DNA of 64,000 nt from Hetaerina americana (Eukaryota > Arthropoda > Insecta > Odonata > Calopterygidae): contig JAKTNV010000018.1 of the NCBI GenBank assembly GCA_022747635.1, forward strand, positions 2,450,501 through 2,514,500, given 5' to 3'. This document shows, piece by piece, positions 13,901-26,811 of the stretch (positions are counted from its first letter, which is position 1; every line of letters begins with the position of its first letter). The notes beneath the pieces are model-generated. The model was given only the letters and a program-made list of their open reading frames with translations, made no database searches and was not told the DNA's origin. The position numbers and the translations under genes were made by a program.

Positions 13901-14712
13901 TTCCAATTTACTATCGTTAACTCTGTGCGTAATAACCGAGAGAAACTTGAAAATAGCAGTTGAATATTATCTTCTCAATATCCTGACCATTTCCGCGGGC
14001 CTTAACTCCGTGCCTCGGTCTCTTCATTTGAAGGCCGGAGAACTAACTCAGTGGCGCAGGCAGGCAGGCTGCCGGTCGAGTGAAACGAGGTAAAACTATA
14101 AATTATAAAGGAGGCACTCACGCTAAACATGGGATAAGATGGATTACGCTCGTGTGTGGGAACCCCTGAGGCTCTCTCCCTTGCAAAGCTCATCCTCGCG
14201 GGGGGTAGACCGCCCACGGGGGGTGGAGAGAGAGGGGAGAGTGGGGAATGGCAAGGGGCGGTGGCCGGGAGGGGGGGGGGGCGGAATCGCGTACATATAT
14301 TCTTTCCCTCCGACACCACTCCCCCCTCACCCCTGCAATGGTCTCCTTCCCCCGCGTCGCCTCCTCTGCGGGACACGCAAATCACTCGCGGCGGCCGTGC
14401 CAGGGGCGGCGATGAGGCAGGATTAGTCGGCTGCTGGTAAATATTGGCTGGGGAAGGCGTGAGGGTGGGGGGTGCAGCGAGGCGTCCTCGCGGTGCGGAG
14501 CAGCGTCCTCGGGGGAAGCGGAGTGGAGGCGAAATGTTTTTTTTCGCCATGTATTGGACGATGACAAAGTGGGGAGTGGCGCGGGAAGGGGGAAATGAAA
14601 TGCTCTGCAAAAATGGAAACGCAGACGACTACGCCTTGATTCTGGAAGAGTTCTTCTTGAGGCTGGCACAACCTCCGTTGATGACGACTCGCTCGGCCTT
14701 CTACGTGCAAGG
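13901..14712. other. Gene-free, G-rich block
   Basis: GC-rich with an 11-base G run (14271-14281). Long open frames on both strands reflect low stop density in GC-rich DNA and have no recognisable domain. Confidence 0.6.
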
Positions 14713-14992
14713 GGATCGGGATGGTGCGGTGGCTCAAGTAAAGGCATCCCACCCAGAGGGCCCGGGTTCAAATTCCAAATGTTGAATATTTTTCAGTGGT
14801 ATCCCTGCTTGAGGTGCTTTGTGGAAAGCACTTTGAGTGAGTACGACGTCCGTCGGTAAGCTGCTGACCCCTTGGCGCCTTTCGTTATTAGGGTAGGCTA
14901 ATGCCGCGGACGCCGGGTTTCTCTCCACCCTCTTTCCTATCCCACTCATTCCTGATGGCGCGAATGACCTTAGCTGTCGGTCGTCTCCCTTA
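14713..14992 (+). repeat. tRNA-derived SINE, copy 1
   Basis: The head has a box-B-like GGTTCAAATTCC after GAGGGCCCG. The body (TGCTTGAGGTGCTTTG..., then CCCCTTGGCGCCTTTCG and GCCGGGTTTCTCTCCACCC) closely matches the copies at 20255 and 59943. It ends in an A/T-rich tail. About 280 bp, so a short non-autonomous retroelement transcribed by Pol III. Confidence 0.8.
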
Positions 14993-16229
14993 AAAATTAC
15001 AACTTCGACGTTCAATCGGCTAAATGATTCAGAATTAATTGAAACCCCGGACTAGTTGGCCGTCCTCAACTGGTTGCCCTCCTAATTTCCCAGGATTCTT
15101 CCGTCCAACCTCTCCAATGGCCGACATACCCTATTTTTCCCAGGTCAGTCACTCCTCAAATGAAGAGCATTTGCCGAGACGGGGTGGGCTTATAAATTCA
15201 GTCCGGTCTTTTTTTGATCACACCTTGTATGTGTGTAATAGTGCAGGTGCTTGTTAGTTTTAAGGTTACCCTCGATACAGTGATTACTTCCTGTCGTAAA
15301 ATTCGCCTTGGCTGCACCCTTTTCTCTCAGGGGTGTCCTTGGAAAGGGATGTGCCACCCAGGGCCGTCCAATGAGTTTCGCAACCCCGCATTTCCTCCGG
15401 GAAGGGAATTCGCACTTGGAGGTGGAGCCCAAATCAATGTCATATGTCTCCTGTAAGTTCATTCAACCGTCATTGTGGCCATATTTTTAGTATTTGAAAC
15501 TTTCCCTCCCTCTCCCCTATTATGTCATGGGCACGAATCAAACGTCTGCTGCATTTGAGGAGGGTGTAACCCGAAGTTATAGAGAAAAATGATTAAAATT
15601 GGGCTTTCTTCGAATCTCCATGTGTCGCGAGATGATGCACAGAGAGGCTTTGAGGTGGACGGAGGAATATTGAAATTCAAAATAATTGCGTCGTCAAGTG
15701 AGGAGCGAAATTAAGAACATTGCACTTCTCGAGAAAAATAACCTGTGTGGAAGTTGATCTAGCGTGACGTGAGCCTTGAAGAGGCAGGTAAGGCCACCCG
15801 CCGTTTCTTTGCCAGGGCGGAGGGGGGGTTGGAGCGAAGGAACATTGTCACCCACGGTTGCCATGACTATACGTGAAAGTTTGCCGGGAACTCTTGCGGC
15901 ATGATGGGAGATGGCTGCTGGGTCGCCGGGCGACGTGGCCGGCGAGAGATCGGTGGCCGGGGTGCGGGTCGAAAGATGGGAGGGGGGCCTTGGGATCGAG
16001 CGCAACGGGAGGGGGGGGGTCGTAAAATGACTCCTCGGGACGATGGGGGTGCTGGAGACAGAGGAGGTGGTTCGGCTCTTTGGTCGGAGTACGAGACAGG
16101 GGGAGGGTTGCAGTGAATGCCTCGACACGCGCGTGAGCGGGTGGCGGCAAGGGAGGTGCGGGGTGCGTGTCTTATTTATTTGTTTAGCCTCATTCCGAAA
16201 ACAGCACATTTTGGCCTTAAACGTCGGAC
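14993..16229. other. Gene-free stretch
   Basis: No supported gene. The frame around 15055-15140 (PNFPGFFRPTSP) could be an old repeat but was not identified. G/C-rich purine tract at 15810-16160. Confidence 0.5.
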
Positions 16230-16480
16230 TAATAGCAGTGAAAACAATGGAGACGATTGCATACACCCAAGCTCAAGGAAAACCCACCGCTAGCGGGAAT
16301 CGAACCCGCAACCCTTGAATTGGCGGACGAAGACGTAACCCCGCCGCTTGCGTTCTTGTTCCATCGGTCTCCATTCCGTGACACTTCGATGCCTCGATGG
16401 AAGACATCCGCCGAATGCATTCGTAGCGGATGTGGAACCTGCGATGATGACCCCTGGAGATGCATCTGATTTATCTCCAA
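16230..16480 (-). repeat. Possible tRNA-derived SINE
   Basis: On the minus strand a perfect T-arm hairpin GCGGGTTCGATTCCCGC (about 16292-16308) gives a box B, followed by a non-tRNA body. The box A upstream is poor. Only one copy is seen here, so the family assignment is tentative. Confidence 0.4.
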
Positions 16481-19400
16481 TTTATTCCTGAAAATTGAAA
16501 TATTTCGGTAGTTTTGGTGTCGTAAATGAGGTGTAAGTCGCCGTAATAAATTTTAATTAATGTGCAGCAGATGACCAACATTACTGATTACCGAGGAATT
16601 AAAAAAATGGATTATGAAAAAAATTATCCGTTTTAATGTTCTTCGGAACAAGAAGCAAGCGAACATTTGAGTATATTGTATTATTATACGTATTTATGAT
16701 ATTCGTGGTATTTTCCGCCAAAGTGGTCACTGTGAAAATGTGAAAAAGTTGAAAAATCGTATCTGTTCGATTTATTTGTGTATGAAAGCTTCAATTCGGA
16801 GAGAAAGAGAGAGAGAGCGTGTTTTTTCACCCCGCTTTCATTCGTGTTAGAGTTTGTAGGGCCGGCGCCAAAAGAGGGGAAGGGGTGAATTCGCGGAAAT
16901 CAAGAACTTTCTCGTTCTTTGCATCATATTTGGCCGTTTCCATGTGGAAGCGCACAAAATTAGTCGCGATGTTATTTTAATAATCCTTTCGATCAAAATG
17001 TCCGAAAAAGAAAATGGGAGACAGAAACGAACCCGGGAAGAGCCACGGAAGACCTGGAACACCATTGCGGTGTTCGTGGTGGAGAAAGGAGAGGGAAAAG
17101 CCGTGGGATGTACATAGGGCGAGGGATGACGGGAGACGTGTGTTGGGTTGAGAGAAAGAAGAGCGGGTGGAGGAGGTGGTTAACGCATCGAGGGAGGGGG
17201 GATAAAGTTTCCGCGAAGAAGACAGGCGATAAGAAGGGGTGGTAAGAGGCTGGGAGGGGTGTGACGGATGGGGAGGAATGAAATTCTCGGCGAAGATATA
17301 AGGGAGGATGGAAGGGCAGGGGGTGCACCCCGGGGTTCTCGTTCCGGGGGGAGGGTGAGTGGTTGGTGCGAAAGTGATAAATGCCAAGGGAAGGGAGGGA
17401 GGTTGGAGAGTTGGGTGGAGGGGTGGGTTTGGTGCCCCCTCTCCTCGCTTGAGGGGGTTTATGGTGGAAGGTGTGGTGACTCCTTGAGAGGAGAGGTGAA
17501 GGCAGCGGGTGATTCATTTGCAAACGCCTTCTCAACTCTCGTGGATCCTTAATCCTTCCGTGGATCCTCAATCCACCCTTAATCTCAAACTCGTCCGTCC
17601 CGGCCCCCCCGGGACTCATCAAAGCGAACGAATCGCAAAGGTACGAGGGTGCGGGTGTCGCCCTTATTGCCCCACTCTTTGTTTGCGTATTTGCGATGTT
17701 TATTTTTCTACTCTCCACGTTATTGATCGCCGTTTGCAATGTGGCTCACTGTTGGGACAAAATTCATGCCAAATATTGCTTCTGGAAACCGTAAAACGTG
17801 ACTATTTTTACTTCTTTACGCAGACTCGAGCAATGCGTACTCAGTGTGTGGTAATCCCTTTTCCATATAAATGATACGGTTCACTGTAATGCCAGAAGTT
17901 CCTTTAATATTAAATTATTTAGTTTATGGAAATTAGTAAAGTATATTAGCTCCCTTGGTAGAGCGACGGCCCGGCATAGCAAAAGTTCTGGCAAAGGAAA
18001 CTATTTTTTCTACTGCGCACCCTACCCCACTAACCTATCGCTCGTCCTTCGCATGTGCTCCTATCCCTTTTCCCTAATCTTATTTCCGTATGATTATTTT
18101 TTTGCCGGTTGGCGGGGTTTTTGTTTTTGAATGTGTTTTCGTGTAATCTACGAAAATCAATGCCTTTAATACATTTGTAGAAGAGCCGATTTCATTCTTC
18201 GCAAATGCTTGTAATTTTGTGCGGAAATCAGAATCGCTGGGCTCGGCCGGAATCTGAATCCATTTAATCCTTTCGTCAATTCCACTCAAGTCATGCGATA
18301 ACACGAAGACTGATGGTTAACACTTCGCATTCACGGAGGTTACATAAGTCTTCTTCAAAGCGAAAAAAGAATATATGTTTTCATCGAGTTTCATTGAAAT
18401 TGAAACTCGTTCCAGAATTTCATGTACCGTACGATATCGTCGCACGTTACATTACTTCCTGTCTGTTTCAGTATGTCAATAGAAATTTGTTCGAAATTTG
18501 CCTTGAACAAAGCCAGAAGTGTTGTTATTGAAAGACAAAGACTTAAAAAGCGTTGCATGTAAAATATTAAAATATATTTGTGATAAATCATTACCAGTGG
18601 AATACATCTGGCCTTCTCATTTTCGCAATCGTATCCTTTCCCCTTTTGAAAACATTGAATCGCGCCTCGGAGTACTCAGAAGGAATATTTTCACCCTCTT
18701 CCGACGACTTTCACGGTCATTTAGATTCCCGTCTAGCAGAAGTGTTTCATCCGGCGACTGCGGCGGCGAGAGTGGCGCATTCCTTCCGCCCGCGCCTATT
18801 AGTAGCATGGCGCGTCTGCCGATTTGCCCCGAACAAACCCCCGGCGGGCAACCTCTTGACCCCTCCACCCCCCCTCCCACAGCCAGGGAGTGAGGAATTC
18901 CGGTCCGCCCCGCCGTCACCCTCGTTTAAAGCCGTGCTCGCTACCGCCCCCCCCGCCCTGCCTCGCACCACGCGACACCCTCCTCCCCTCCCCCTGTGGA
19001 CCAGAGTCGCTCTGCACCGAGCGGCGGTGGAGGCGCGTGCGAATCAAGGGCACGAACCGGAACCAAAGTGCGGATCCACTGCGGTTTAATTTAGGCTTAG
19101 GAGTCCAGTGGCTAGCATAGAGTCGAGCCGATGGCCCGTAAAGAAGACCTCTTGAGATTCAAAATACTGCGAAGGATACTCCGTAAAAAGGCTAAAAGGG
19201 TTCGCCGAGGAGAAAGGCTGGGGCGATGGTCACTCCGAGTCGGAGGGAAACGTGGCGTTGGTGCGGACCTCCCACCCCCCAACCTCTCCCCCCTCCTTTG
19301 TTGCCGGAATGAAGAGACGACTCGGGCGTGGAGGCGAGTGAAGTGAAGCGGGGGTCGTGGGAGGGTGGTGAATGAGGAGCTTTTTATTTATTTTACCCCC

Positions 19401-20254
19401 GCCCTCTCCCGCTTTCGTCTCAAGGGAATGGGGAGGGGGTATTATAAAACACTGACCTTTGACCTCTCAGTCATTATTGCTCCTCGGAGACACTCAAAAA
19501 GTTTCACACCCCCTCGGCTTATTTATCCTTCCCGCTATCTTTCTCTCTCTCTCTCACTCGACGAGAGCGGTCTCCTTTTGCTTTGTCTCCCCAAGCACTG
19601 TTCTTTTTCTTTCCCAATGCCTCTCCCTCCCTAATACCAATTCTTCCCCCCCCCCCACTACGTGCCTTCTTAGCGCCCGTGATGGCTTTATGGTCCCCGG
19701 CGGGGATGGAGCATCTTAACGTCGATGGCTTTATATACAGTCCCCCACGAACAAGAAAGAAAGTTTTCCCTTCCCCCCCCCCCCCCCCGTGGTCGATGGT
19801 CCGAGAGCGGGTGGGATGGGGTGGGGCGGAGGGGAGCGACGTAAGCGGTTGGACTAACTAACTGGAGGGGAGAGACGAGTTGTGAGACGGAGAATGTCGA
19901 AAAGACGGAATCGGTGGAAGGGGGGGAGGAAGATTCATTTTGCCCGTTTTTTTCTATTTTTCTTGAAAAAAAAGACATCCTGAAGAAGTCCTGCGTCGGC
20001 CGTCCACTTTTTAAGAGGATTTCACTTTTCACGTGCTGCTTCCCCCCCCCCCCCCCAATTACTTAGACGGTCTGATTGGCGTCTTAGTGCGTGCTATTTT
20101 GGGGGAGAGTGGTAAGTCGTCTTCCTGCTCATTTGTTATCTCCAATTGGAGTGCTCGTGGCTCTGTTGCTCGCGGCCGCTTTTTGCCGAACATAAAGACG
20201 GAAGAGAGTCTGGCTAGTTTGTAAATGTTATTTATTGTATTATATGATAGAAAT
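16481..20254. other. Gene-free, alternating AT-rich and GC-rich blocks
   Basis: Holds a purine-rich block (17030-17510), an AT-rich stretch (17860-18640), a CpG-rich block (18700-19130), and C runs at 19646-19656, 19773-19788 and 20042-20056. The 248-residue minus-strand frame in 16993-17739 is Pro/Ser/His low complexity and not believed. Confidence 0.6.
17937..18000 (+). repeat. Short tRNA-like fragment
   Basis: TTAGCTCCCTTGGTAGAGCG has a good D-arm/box A form, but no box B or acceptor pairing follows. It is probably the 5' stub of a truncated SINE. Confidence 0.25.
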
Positions 20255-20566
20255 GGGGGATCGAGATGGTGCGGGGGATAACGTACTGGCTTCCCACCCA
20301 GAGGGCCCGGGTTCAATTCCCGGCGGTGTTGAATATTTTTGAATAGAGGTATCTCGATCCCTGCTTGAGGTGCTTTGCGGAGGGCACTTTGAGTGAGTGA
20401 GTGCGCCGTCCGTCGGATGGGACGTCAAGCTCCGGACCCCTTGGCGCCTTTCGCAAAGAGTAGGCTAATGCCGACGCCGGGTTTCTCTCCACCCTTATCC
20501 TTTCCTGTCCATCCCCTATGGCGCAAATGACCTCAGCAGTCGGTCGCCTCCCCTCAATACTACTAC
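20255..20566 (+). repeat. tRNA-derived SINE, copy 2 (most complete)
   Basis: This is the best-preserved member. The tRNA-like head contains GGGCCCGGGTTCAATTCCCG, a good box B with a paired T-arm stem, then the family body and a terminal (TAC)n tail. It differs from copy 1 by scattered substitutions and small indels. Confidence 0.82.
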
Positions 20567-22821
20567 ATGATATAAATGTACGTATATCGCTCCTCTTAAT
20601 ATGTGACCCATTCAAAATGAGTGATTAAATTATCCGTGTTTATTTTATGATGGTGTCAAGTGTTCTGGTGTCTCGTCAGAGTAATGGAAAACATTTGTTT
20701 AATTGCTCGCGCCCAGCGACTAATGTTTCTTACTGTAGTTTTTTTCCTTGCAAATCGGGGCGTCGGGGTCTGCCTCACTCGCCGTTTTTTTACGAGATGA
20801 ACTGTGTTTCGAAGAGTTTTCGTCATGTGGAGCAGTGATTTCAATCGCAGTTGTGCAAGAATTCTTAGATATACCGTGAAGAATCGTTCGGAGGCCTTAG
20901 AGAAGGCAGAGGTTTGGATATCGTTTCCGAAGTTATGACGGAAAATTTCACCAAATTGAGAAAAGCAGTGGAAACGATCAAGTTTTAGTTCAAAGACTCG
21001 AGTTCAAGAGAAATTAGGCTTGATGAAGAATATTATGTCAGTGCTTCTAATTGATGCGTTTATTTTTTGTTTCTTTTTCTGAAAAATCAAAACGAAGTTT
21101 CACTTGCTTCGTAATTTTGCTGAAAAAAATCTCCTCCTTTGAAAAAAGCCTCTTCCTTTGGTTTCCTTCTCTTTGGCCCTTTCGGATTGAATGCTTTAAG
21201 CCGTACTTCTTGTGGTTTTGCCATTCTCATTTCAACATTGCATTTTAACTTAACCATCGGCGCACGGCGTATTTGTTCCGCTTGGGGTGGCCGCAGATCC
21301 AGAACTCCATTGATCCCGTCTTCCGTCCGATTGAACCATGTGTTCCAGAATTCCAGATTTACTACACTTCCAGTGATTACTTAATCTTCGGCAGCATTTC
21401 AGTTTACATTGAGTGTTTGTTTTATAGTATGAACAATGCGGTGTGGGGCTGTAGTCCGCGTCATGGCCACCAGATTGCACCAGTTCGCGCATTTATCGCA
21501 CGGACCATGTGTTGCTAGTTCAATCAGGAAGGGCCCTCCGTGCTCTTTTTGTAACTCAAGTCACCGGTGTCAAAATAATTCTCTCCCCCCCCCCCTCCGC
21601 GAGATGAAATAATTTCCTTTCTCCTTTCGCTCTGAAATGGCAACTCAATTCAAAGAAATGCAAGCTCTCGTCAAAGGTTTTGGATTGGCGGACGCCAACC
21701 CATTCATCGAGCGGTGAACATATCACCACCATTGGCCCAATTCACCCACCCCAACTCACCTAAATAAGCAGACTAGGTGGAACGTCGTCCAGGATTCCTC
21801 CGAAAAGCATGCTTATATTTCTTCCCGTGTCGCCTTGAAGCGGTTCAAGCAGAAGGCATTCCCGCAGACGGTGCCCCCCCCGTCCCCGGCGGTGCACACC
21901 CTCCTCCCTCGATGGAGAGGGGGCGCCCGTCGCGTGTCTCTCCCCTCGCTCGGCGGAGGGAGCTCTCTCGCCCGTGGCCCGTCCTCCTCTCCCTCCAGAG
22001 GGAATCGAAAAACGATTAAGCGGGCGGGCGGGCGGGAGAGGTGTTGGGAGAGGAGGAAAAGGCCATTAAGCGGGGGGAGGCGGAGGGGAGATTGGCAAGG
22101 GCCTGCCACCGATCCCTCTTCCGCCCCGGAGGCGGGTGGCATTTTTATTCGGGGCGAGGGGGGTGGGGGAGGGAGGCTGGGGGGTCGGATTGGAGGGCCT
22201 ATTGTTTCCTTCGGATTTGCGCAACCCCCTCCCCACGGAAACTGAGTGATCACGATCATCAAGTGAGTGTTCGGGACGGAGAGGAGAAGATTAAATAAAA
22301 AACCGGTTGATATTCGAACCGCGAGTCGACCCACCGATTAACATGCGGGATATTTCTCTCTGCTACTTCTCTCGCTCGAGTCGATTGATTCTCTCTCTCA
22401 TCGTCCAATGTTCTACTTATTTCGCCGGTGCAGTGATGATTGATCTATTTTCTGGTTTGGTGTTTGCGTCCGATGATGATACGCCCGCGGAATGTCCGAC
22501 TCAGCGGATGCCTCGATTCTGCGTACAAAAGGAAGTGCGCGGAAGGACGTGTTGAGAGAGGCTAAGTCGGTGAAGCATTTAAATTTTGGATTAGCAAAGA
22601 AAGAACTTGCCATTTTAATTTCAGAGCCCGAGGAGATAATCGTCGTTTCAAAGCGGAACGCTTCGAAAATATTTTTTCCTCATTAAGTGGTTAAGTATTT
22701 TTGGCATTAAGTGGCAACTCGTGGTAATGGGTGTTTCAATGGTATGTTGTTCAGGTCAAAGAAACTGCGGGGAGATGCCGCGAGAGTAACTTTTGACGGA
22801 GTCATCCACTAAGTGTGCATT
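20567..22821. other. Gene-free stretch
   Basis: Includes a C run at 21585-21595 and a CpG-rich block at 21780-22270. No domain was recognised in any frame. Confidence 0.6.
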
Positions 22822-23044
22822 ACAATGCAACAATTTCCTTGTGTAAAAATCATTCGTCTTGACCGGGATACGAACCCAGATCCCTATCATCCCCGACCGA
22901 CTGCTTTAGCCAGTTATCGGAATGTAAGATGACGCCCTGGGTAGCTTAACTGGATGAATCACTCGGTCGGACATGACAGGGATCCGGGTTCGAATCCCGG
23001 TCAAGACGAATGATTTTTACTCTCTGAAATTGTTGCATCGGTAT
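22822..23044. repeat. Head-to-head pair of tRNA-like SINE copies forming a palindrome
   Basis: The right arm carries box A (GTAGCTTAACTGGATG) and box B (CCGGGTTCGAATCCCGG, a paired T arm). The left arm is a diverged inverted copy containing GGGATACGAACCC. Matching extends outward to GATTTTTAC and GAAATTGTTGCAT on both sides. Arms are about 100 bp with a short spacer, so the DNA can fold back. Neither arm folds into a complete tRNA cloverleaf. Confidence 0.65.
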
Positions 23045-26000
23045 GTTGTGAATATTAATTTCGCGATTTGCAATGTTATGTTGTGCCTTGCTTTATTTAA
23101 TGACTCTTTCTTCCGCGCTCAACTTCCTCGCTCTGCCAGAGGGCGTTTTTAGCATATGTTCCTGCATCATTTGTACGAGTAATTATTTCCTGTGCTTGGT
23201 GGAGTGCCCATTTAGAACGCAGCGCCATCCTATATCTGTTTCCGGAACGTTCCGAATCATTTGGCGGCACTGCAGTGCGGCAGACTTAAGTTTTCCTTTC
23301 GCGATTGTGGTAAATCAGCCACCGGTAATGAATTCGCGTGTGTTCGCTCGCGTGCGGTCGTTTGAGATTGGTCCGCCGAGGGATGGAATGGAGGGCGTTG
23401 TGGGGGGTAAGAGCCATCTGTTGGTAGAATAGGGTGCGAGAGCATTTCATCGGCCTTTTCTCCGGCGAGAGATATATCATTGGCGAAGGGATTAGGGACG
23501 CCCGCCCTTAGCCTTTCTTCATGTCTTCGATGCATCGAAGCATATTTATGACATTGGTGAGATGGATTCTTTTCTTTTTATCCCTCACCCTTTCCGTCTC
23601 CGCATAAATTCTACACGTCAAGATCATCGCAATTTTTCATGTTTGCTGTATGTACACTCTGGAAGACATCAAACTTAGTGTCGTGACATTAGCAAATAAT
23701 CCCATTATGGATTCGGGAATACGGAGGACGGACGCCTTTTCTGCGCCAGCAATCTCTTGCCTCTTCCCCCAGGCTGCTGCTCGAGACGTCGAACGCTCCT
23801 CCCTCCGCGTTGCATAATATTTCTGCCGGCAGTATTATAAGGAAGCAGGTCAGAAGACATGAGCCAGACAATTGCTGTTTGCAAATCGAGTGAGGTAAAA
23901 TTTGAGGCACTGTATTTCCGCAACCACGAACGGTAATGGCTGACGCTTACGTTCAGACTTGAACGTAAGAATTTCTCTTGGAAGTAGGAGGCTGGTTTGC
24001 TGGGGGGGGGGAACTAGCGGAGCTCAGCAGATCTGGGGATGAGCAGTCGTCGCATGACTGGGAAGTTAGTGGGAGAGAGCCCCCTCCCCCCCGCACCGAT
24101 AGCGCCCCTCCGGCCGGATAGCGAGGCCGGAGAGACGGGAGTTTAAGGGCGCGTCTCGTGAGTTACTGCCGGATTAATATAATTCTCTGTCTCGCTGTAA
24201 CTCTCGGAGCTCTCAGGGAAGAGGATTTCGAGTCGGGGAGGGGTTGGAGTTTGTGCCTGATGGAGTTGAGGGTGTGTGTGGGGGAGGGGTTGGTTCTTGA
24301 AGGGATGAAGGAGGGAAGCCGAGGCTAAAGGTTTTGACTGATTGGAGGGACTCTCCTTCCCTCCCTTTAAGGTCTGTGGATGCCTGGAGAGACTGGTTGG
24401 TCGTAGGATTTGCGATGGAATTGGACTTGGGGTCGTAGAGAATAGCAGACAGGATTAAGACTCGGAGCGGGACTTTTTAAGAACTCGAGGCCTGGTAGGA
24501 GGGCAAGGGAGAGGTGCTCCCTTTCTTTTATTACCTTTTCAAAAGCAAATTTGGAGGGTAAGAATCGAATAATCCTCAAATCTATTTCCTGTCAGATGGC
24601 TAAGCTAAAAATAAAGAGATATCTAACTGAACGGCTGAAGTGAAACACTTCCGTCCGTAGAATTTATTGAAAAGGACTCGTAATCGTTAAAACTTTAGAG
24701 AACCACTCCGATTAGTTTAAACACCAAGCACCCTGAAGTTGATGGCATTAACTCGTCGGGAATTCAACTCAGCCATTGTGCAAATTCAACGTGCTGTAGC
24801 TCTGCGTACAGGATTTCATTCATACCTGTATTTAATTTCTGACTATGGTTCTATATTGCTGCGACGGCTGGCCTTCACTATAGCTGTGTAATCGCTCTGA
24901 ATTAAAAATTCGATTGACGGCGTATTGCATACAAATGAAATTAACATTTTATTGTATTCTTTCGTTCGCGTAAAATATACTCATTCCTGGTCTCATCTCG
25001 AGAGTTCGCGCGGCTTGCTCAATTGGACTACGGTTCTATAAGTGATTCCTTAGATTTGTCCAATGACGGCCTTATTTTGCTAAAAAAGAAGGATGCGCGG
25101 ATTAATTTCAGATGATACGTATCACAGCTGAAACCCGTCATAATTTTCTGTTTCTGGTGCATTTTTCCTCGTTGATCCTTGAAACGTTACGATGTGGAAA
25201 GGGAGAGATTGTGCATTGGCGTCCGAGTGATGCGCGTGACTTTTCGCGTGGAATCGGACCGTGGTTCACCGGATGAGAGCGAAGGAGGGGGAAGGGAAGG
25301 AGAAGGGAAGGGGAGGGGTCTTGCCTCCGTTCATTTCCTCTCGAGAGAAAAGCCGCGAATTTCTAGATTGACGAGCCATTGACCCTTACCATGTCCCCCC
25401 CCACTCTTCTCCATCCAGGTTTTTCCACCAACTGCTTGGGCGCGGCTTCGTATGAAGCTTTAGTGTGTGTGTGTGACCCCCTTTCCCCCGGGAAACTATT
25501 CAAATTTATTTTTCCGCGCCCCTGGAGAGAACTGTCTCTTTCGTGGTCGCCGTCGGGAGAATTTAATGAAAAGGATTCGTCTTTATATTTTTTCGCCGCC
25601 CCATCACAGTTATTTCGCGAGAATGGAGGATTTATATTTGAGCGTCGAGGGAGCCGAACGGACCCGGAGAGAATCATTGGAGTCGACGGGGAGAGGGGGA
25701 GGGGGAGGGAGGGAGCGAGGGAGGAAGGGAGCGGACGGGAAACGGTTTCTCATAGAGTTTGGGGAGTCCGGGGGAGTTGAAGGGGGTTGAAGGGAGCGAG
25801 AGTCGCGCGATAGGTAGGGTGGCAACCAACCAACCATCCATCGATTGATTGGAGATTGCCTACCCGATCGGAATTATCGAAGCCCCCCAAACCTCGTCCC
25901 CCCCCCCCGATCCCCTTCCCGCCCTCGGGCAAAGGGTTTCCTCCGAGGGGGACGACGCCCTCTCAGGTTGGAGGCGGCGAAGACAGATGGACTGGAGGAG

Positions 26001-26811
26001 GGTCGAAAGAAAGGAAAATGGCTCAGGGGTGTACGCGGGGGCCCTCGGATGGTGCCGACAGGTGTGCTCGGGGGAGAGAGAGAGAGAGAGGTATGTGGGC
26101 GTGCCCTCCGTGCTGGCGCCGGGGATCGAATCGGAGGAAGGGATGGGCTGCGGCACCCCCCGCCCCCGGAATCCTTGTTTCCTCTCCTCTCACCCCCCCC
26201 CCCATCCCTCCAAATCCAGCCCGATCGGTGTGGCATTTCAACCTGATCTTTGATCAATGTGACTTCCCCGCCTTATTTAAAATGGTTCCTCGGGAATATG
26301 CTCCGGAAATCCAAACATCAGCCATCGCCGGCGCTTATCGGCTCCGGTCAAAGGCCGCTTTGAGCCACGGTGCACGGATTTCGTGGAGCCCAGCGTGATG
26401 GCTCGCCATGAACGACGCTCACCCATTCGTTCTCTTTCCTTTGCCGTCTCCACGACGCGTCGTGGTTCCCCGAATGGATGATATCGCGGCCTGCGATTGA
26501 CCTTCCACCGGGCCGATGTTGGGCAGACTCACGCGCGTGCGGCAATCGTAACACGGGCGGCGATTCGCTGTGGCTCTCGGGGCTTTGGAGGCCGCGAGGT
26601 ATCTTGAGAGAGGCGATCGTTGGAAATAATGCACAACCCTTAGGTCGTTTGGGCGAGTCTTCCCCGCCTGCCTCCACCGTCTGCCCTCTCTTCCACTCCC
26701 TCGTTCTGGTCCTCTCCCGCGCACCTACCTTCTACCCGTCCTCCTCGTCCCCGTCCTCTCTCGCCTTGCAATACTTCTGCCCTCCAGTTTCGAGGTCTTC
26801 TCATGTTTTGT
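23045..26811. other. Gene-free, GC-rich
   Basis: AT-rich around 24580-25180, otherwise GC-rich with G and C runs (24002-24011, 25902-25910, 26193-26203) and a GA repeat (26072-26091). Several open frames of 100-180 codons are low complexity. Confidence 0.6.

Noticed and set aside
14002..14610. 202-codon minus-strand open frame
   Set aside because: Low complexity opposite poly-G/GA-rich DNA; overlapping frames are equally open.
15040..15260. Coding frame with PNFPGFFRPTSP
   Set aside because: Looks like a repeat remnant but no family could be named, and no splice partners were seen.
16993..17739. 248-codon minus-strand open frame
   Set aside because: Pro/Ser/His low complexity from GC-rich purine tracts, with no recognisable motif, and open frames overlap on both strands.
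21250..21540. Possible gene fragment (minus-strand frame with several Cys)
   Set aside because: No domain recognised and frames are interrupted; could be an old repeat.
22930..23025. Functional tRNA gene
   Set aside because: Box A and B are good, but the acceptor ends do not pair and an inverted relative lies alongside, so it is a SINE-like repeat.
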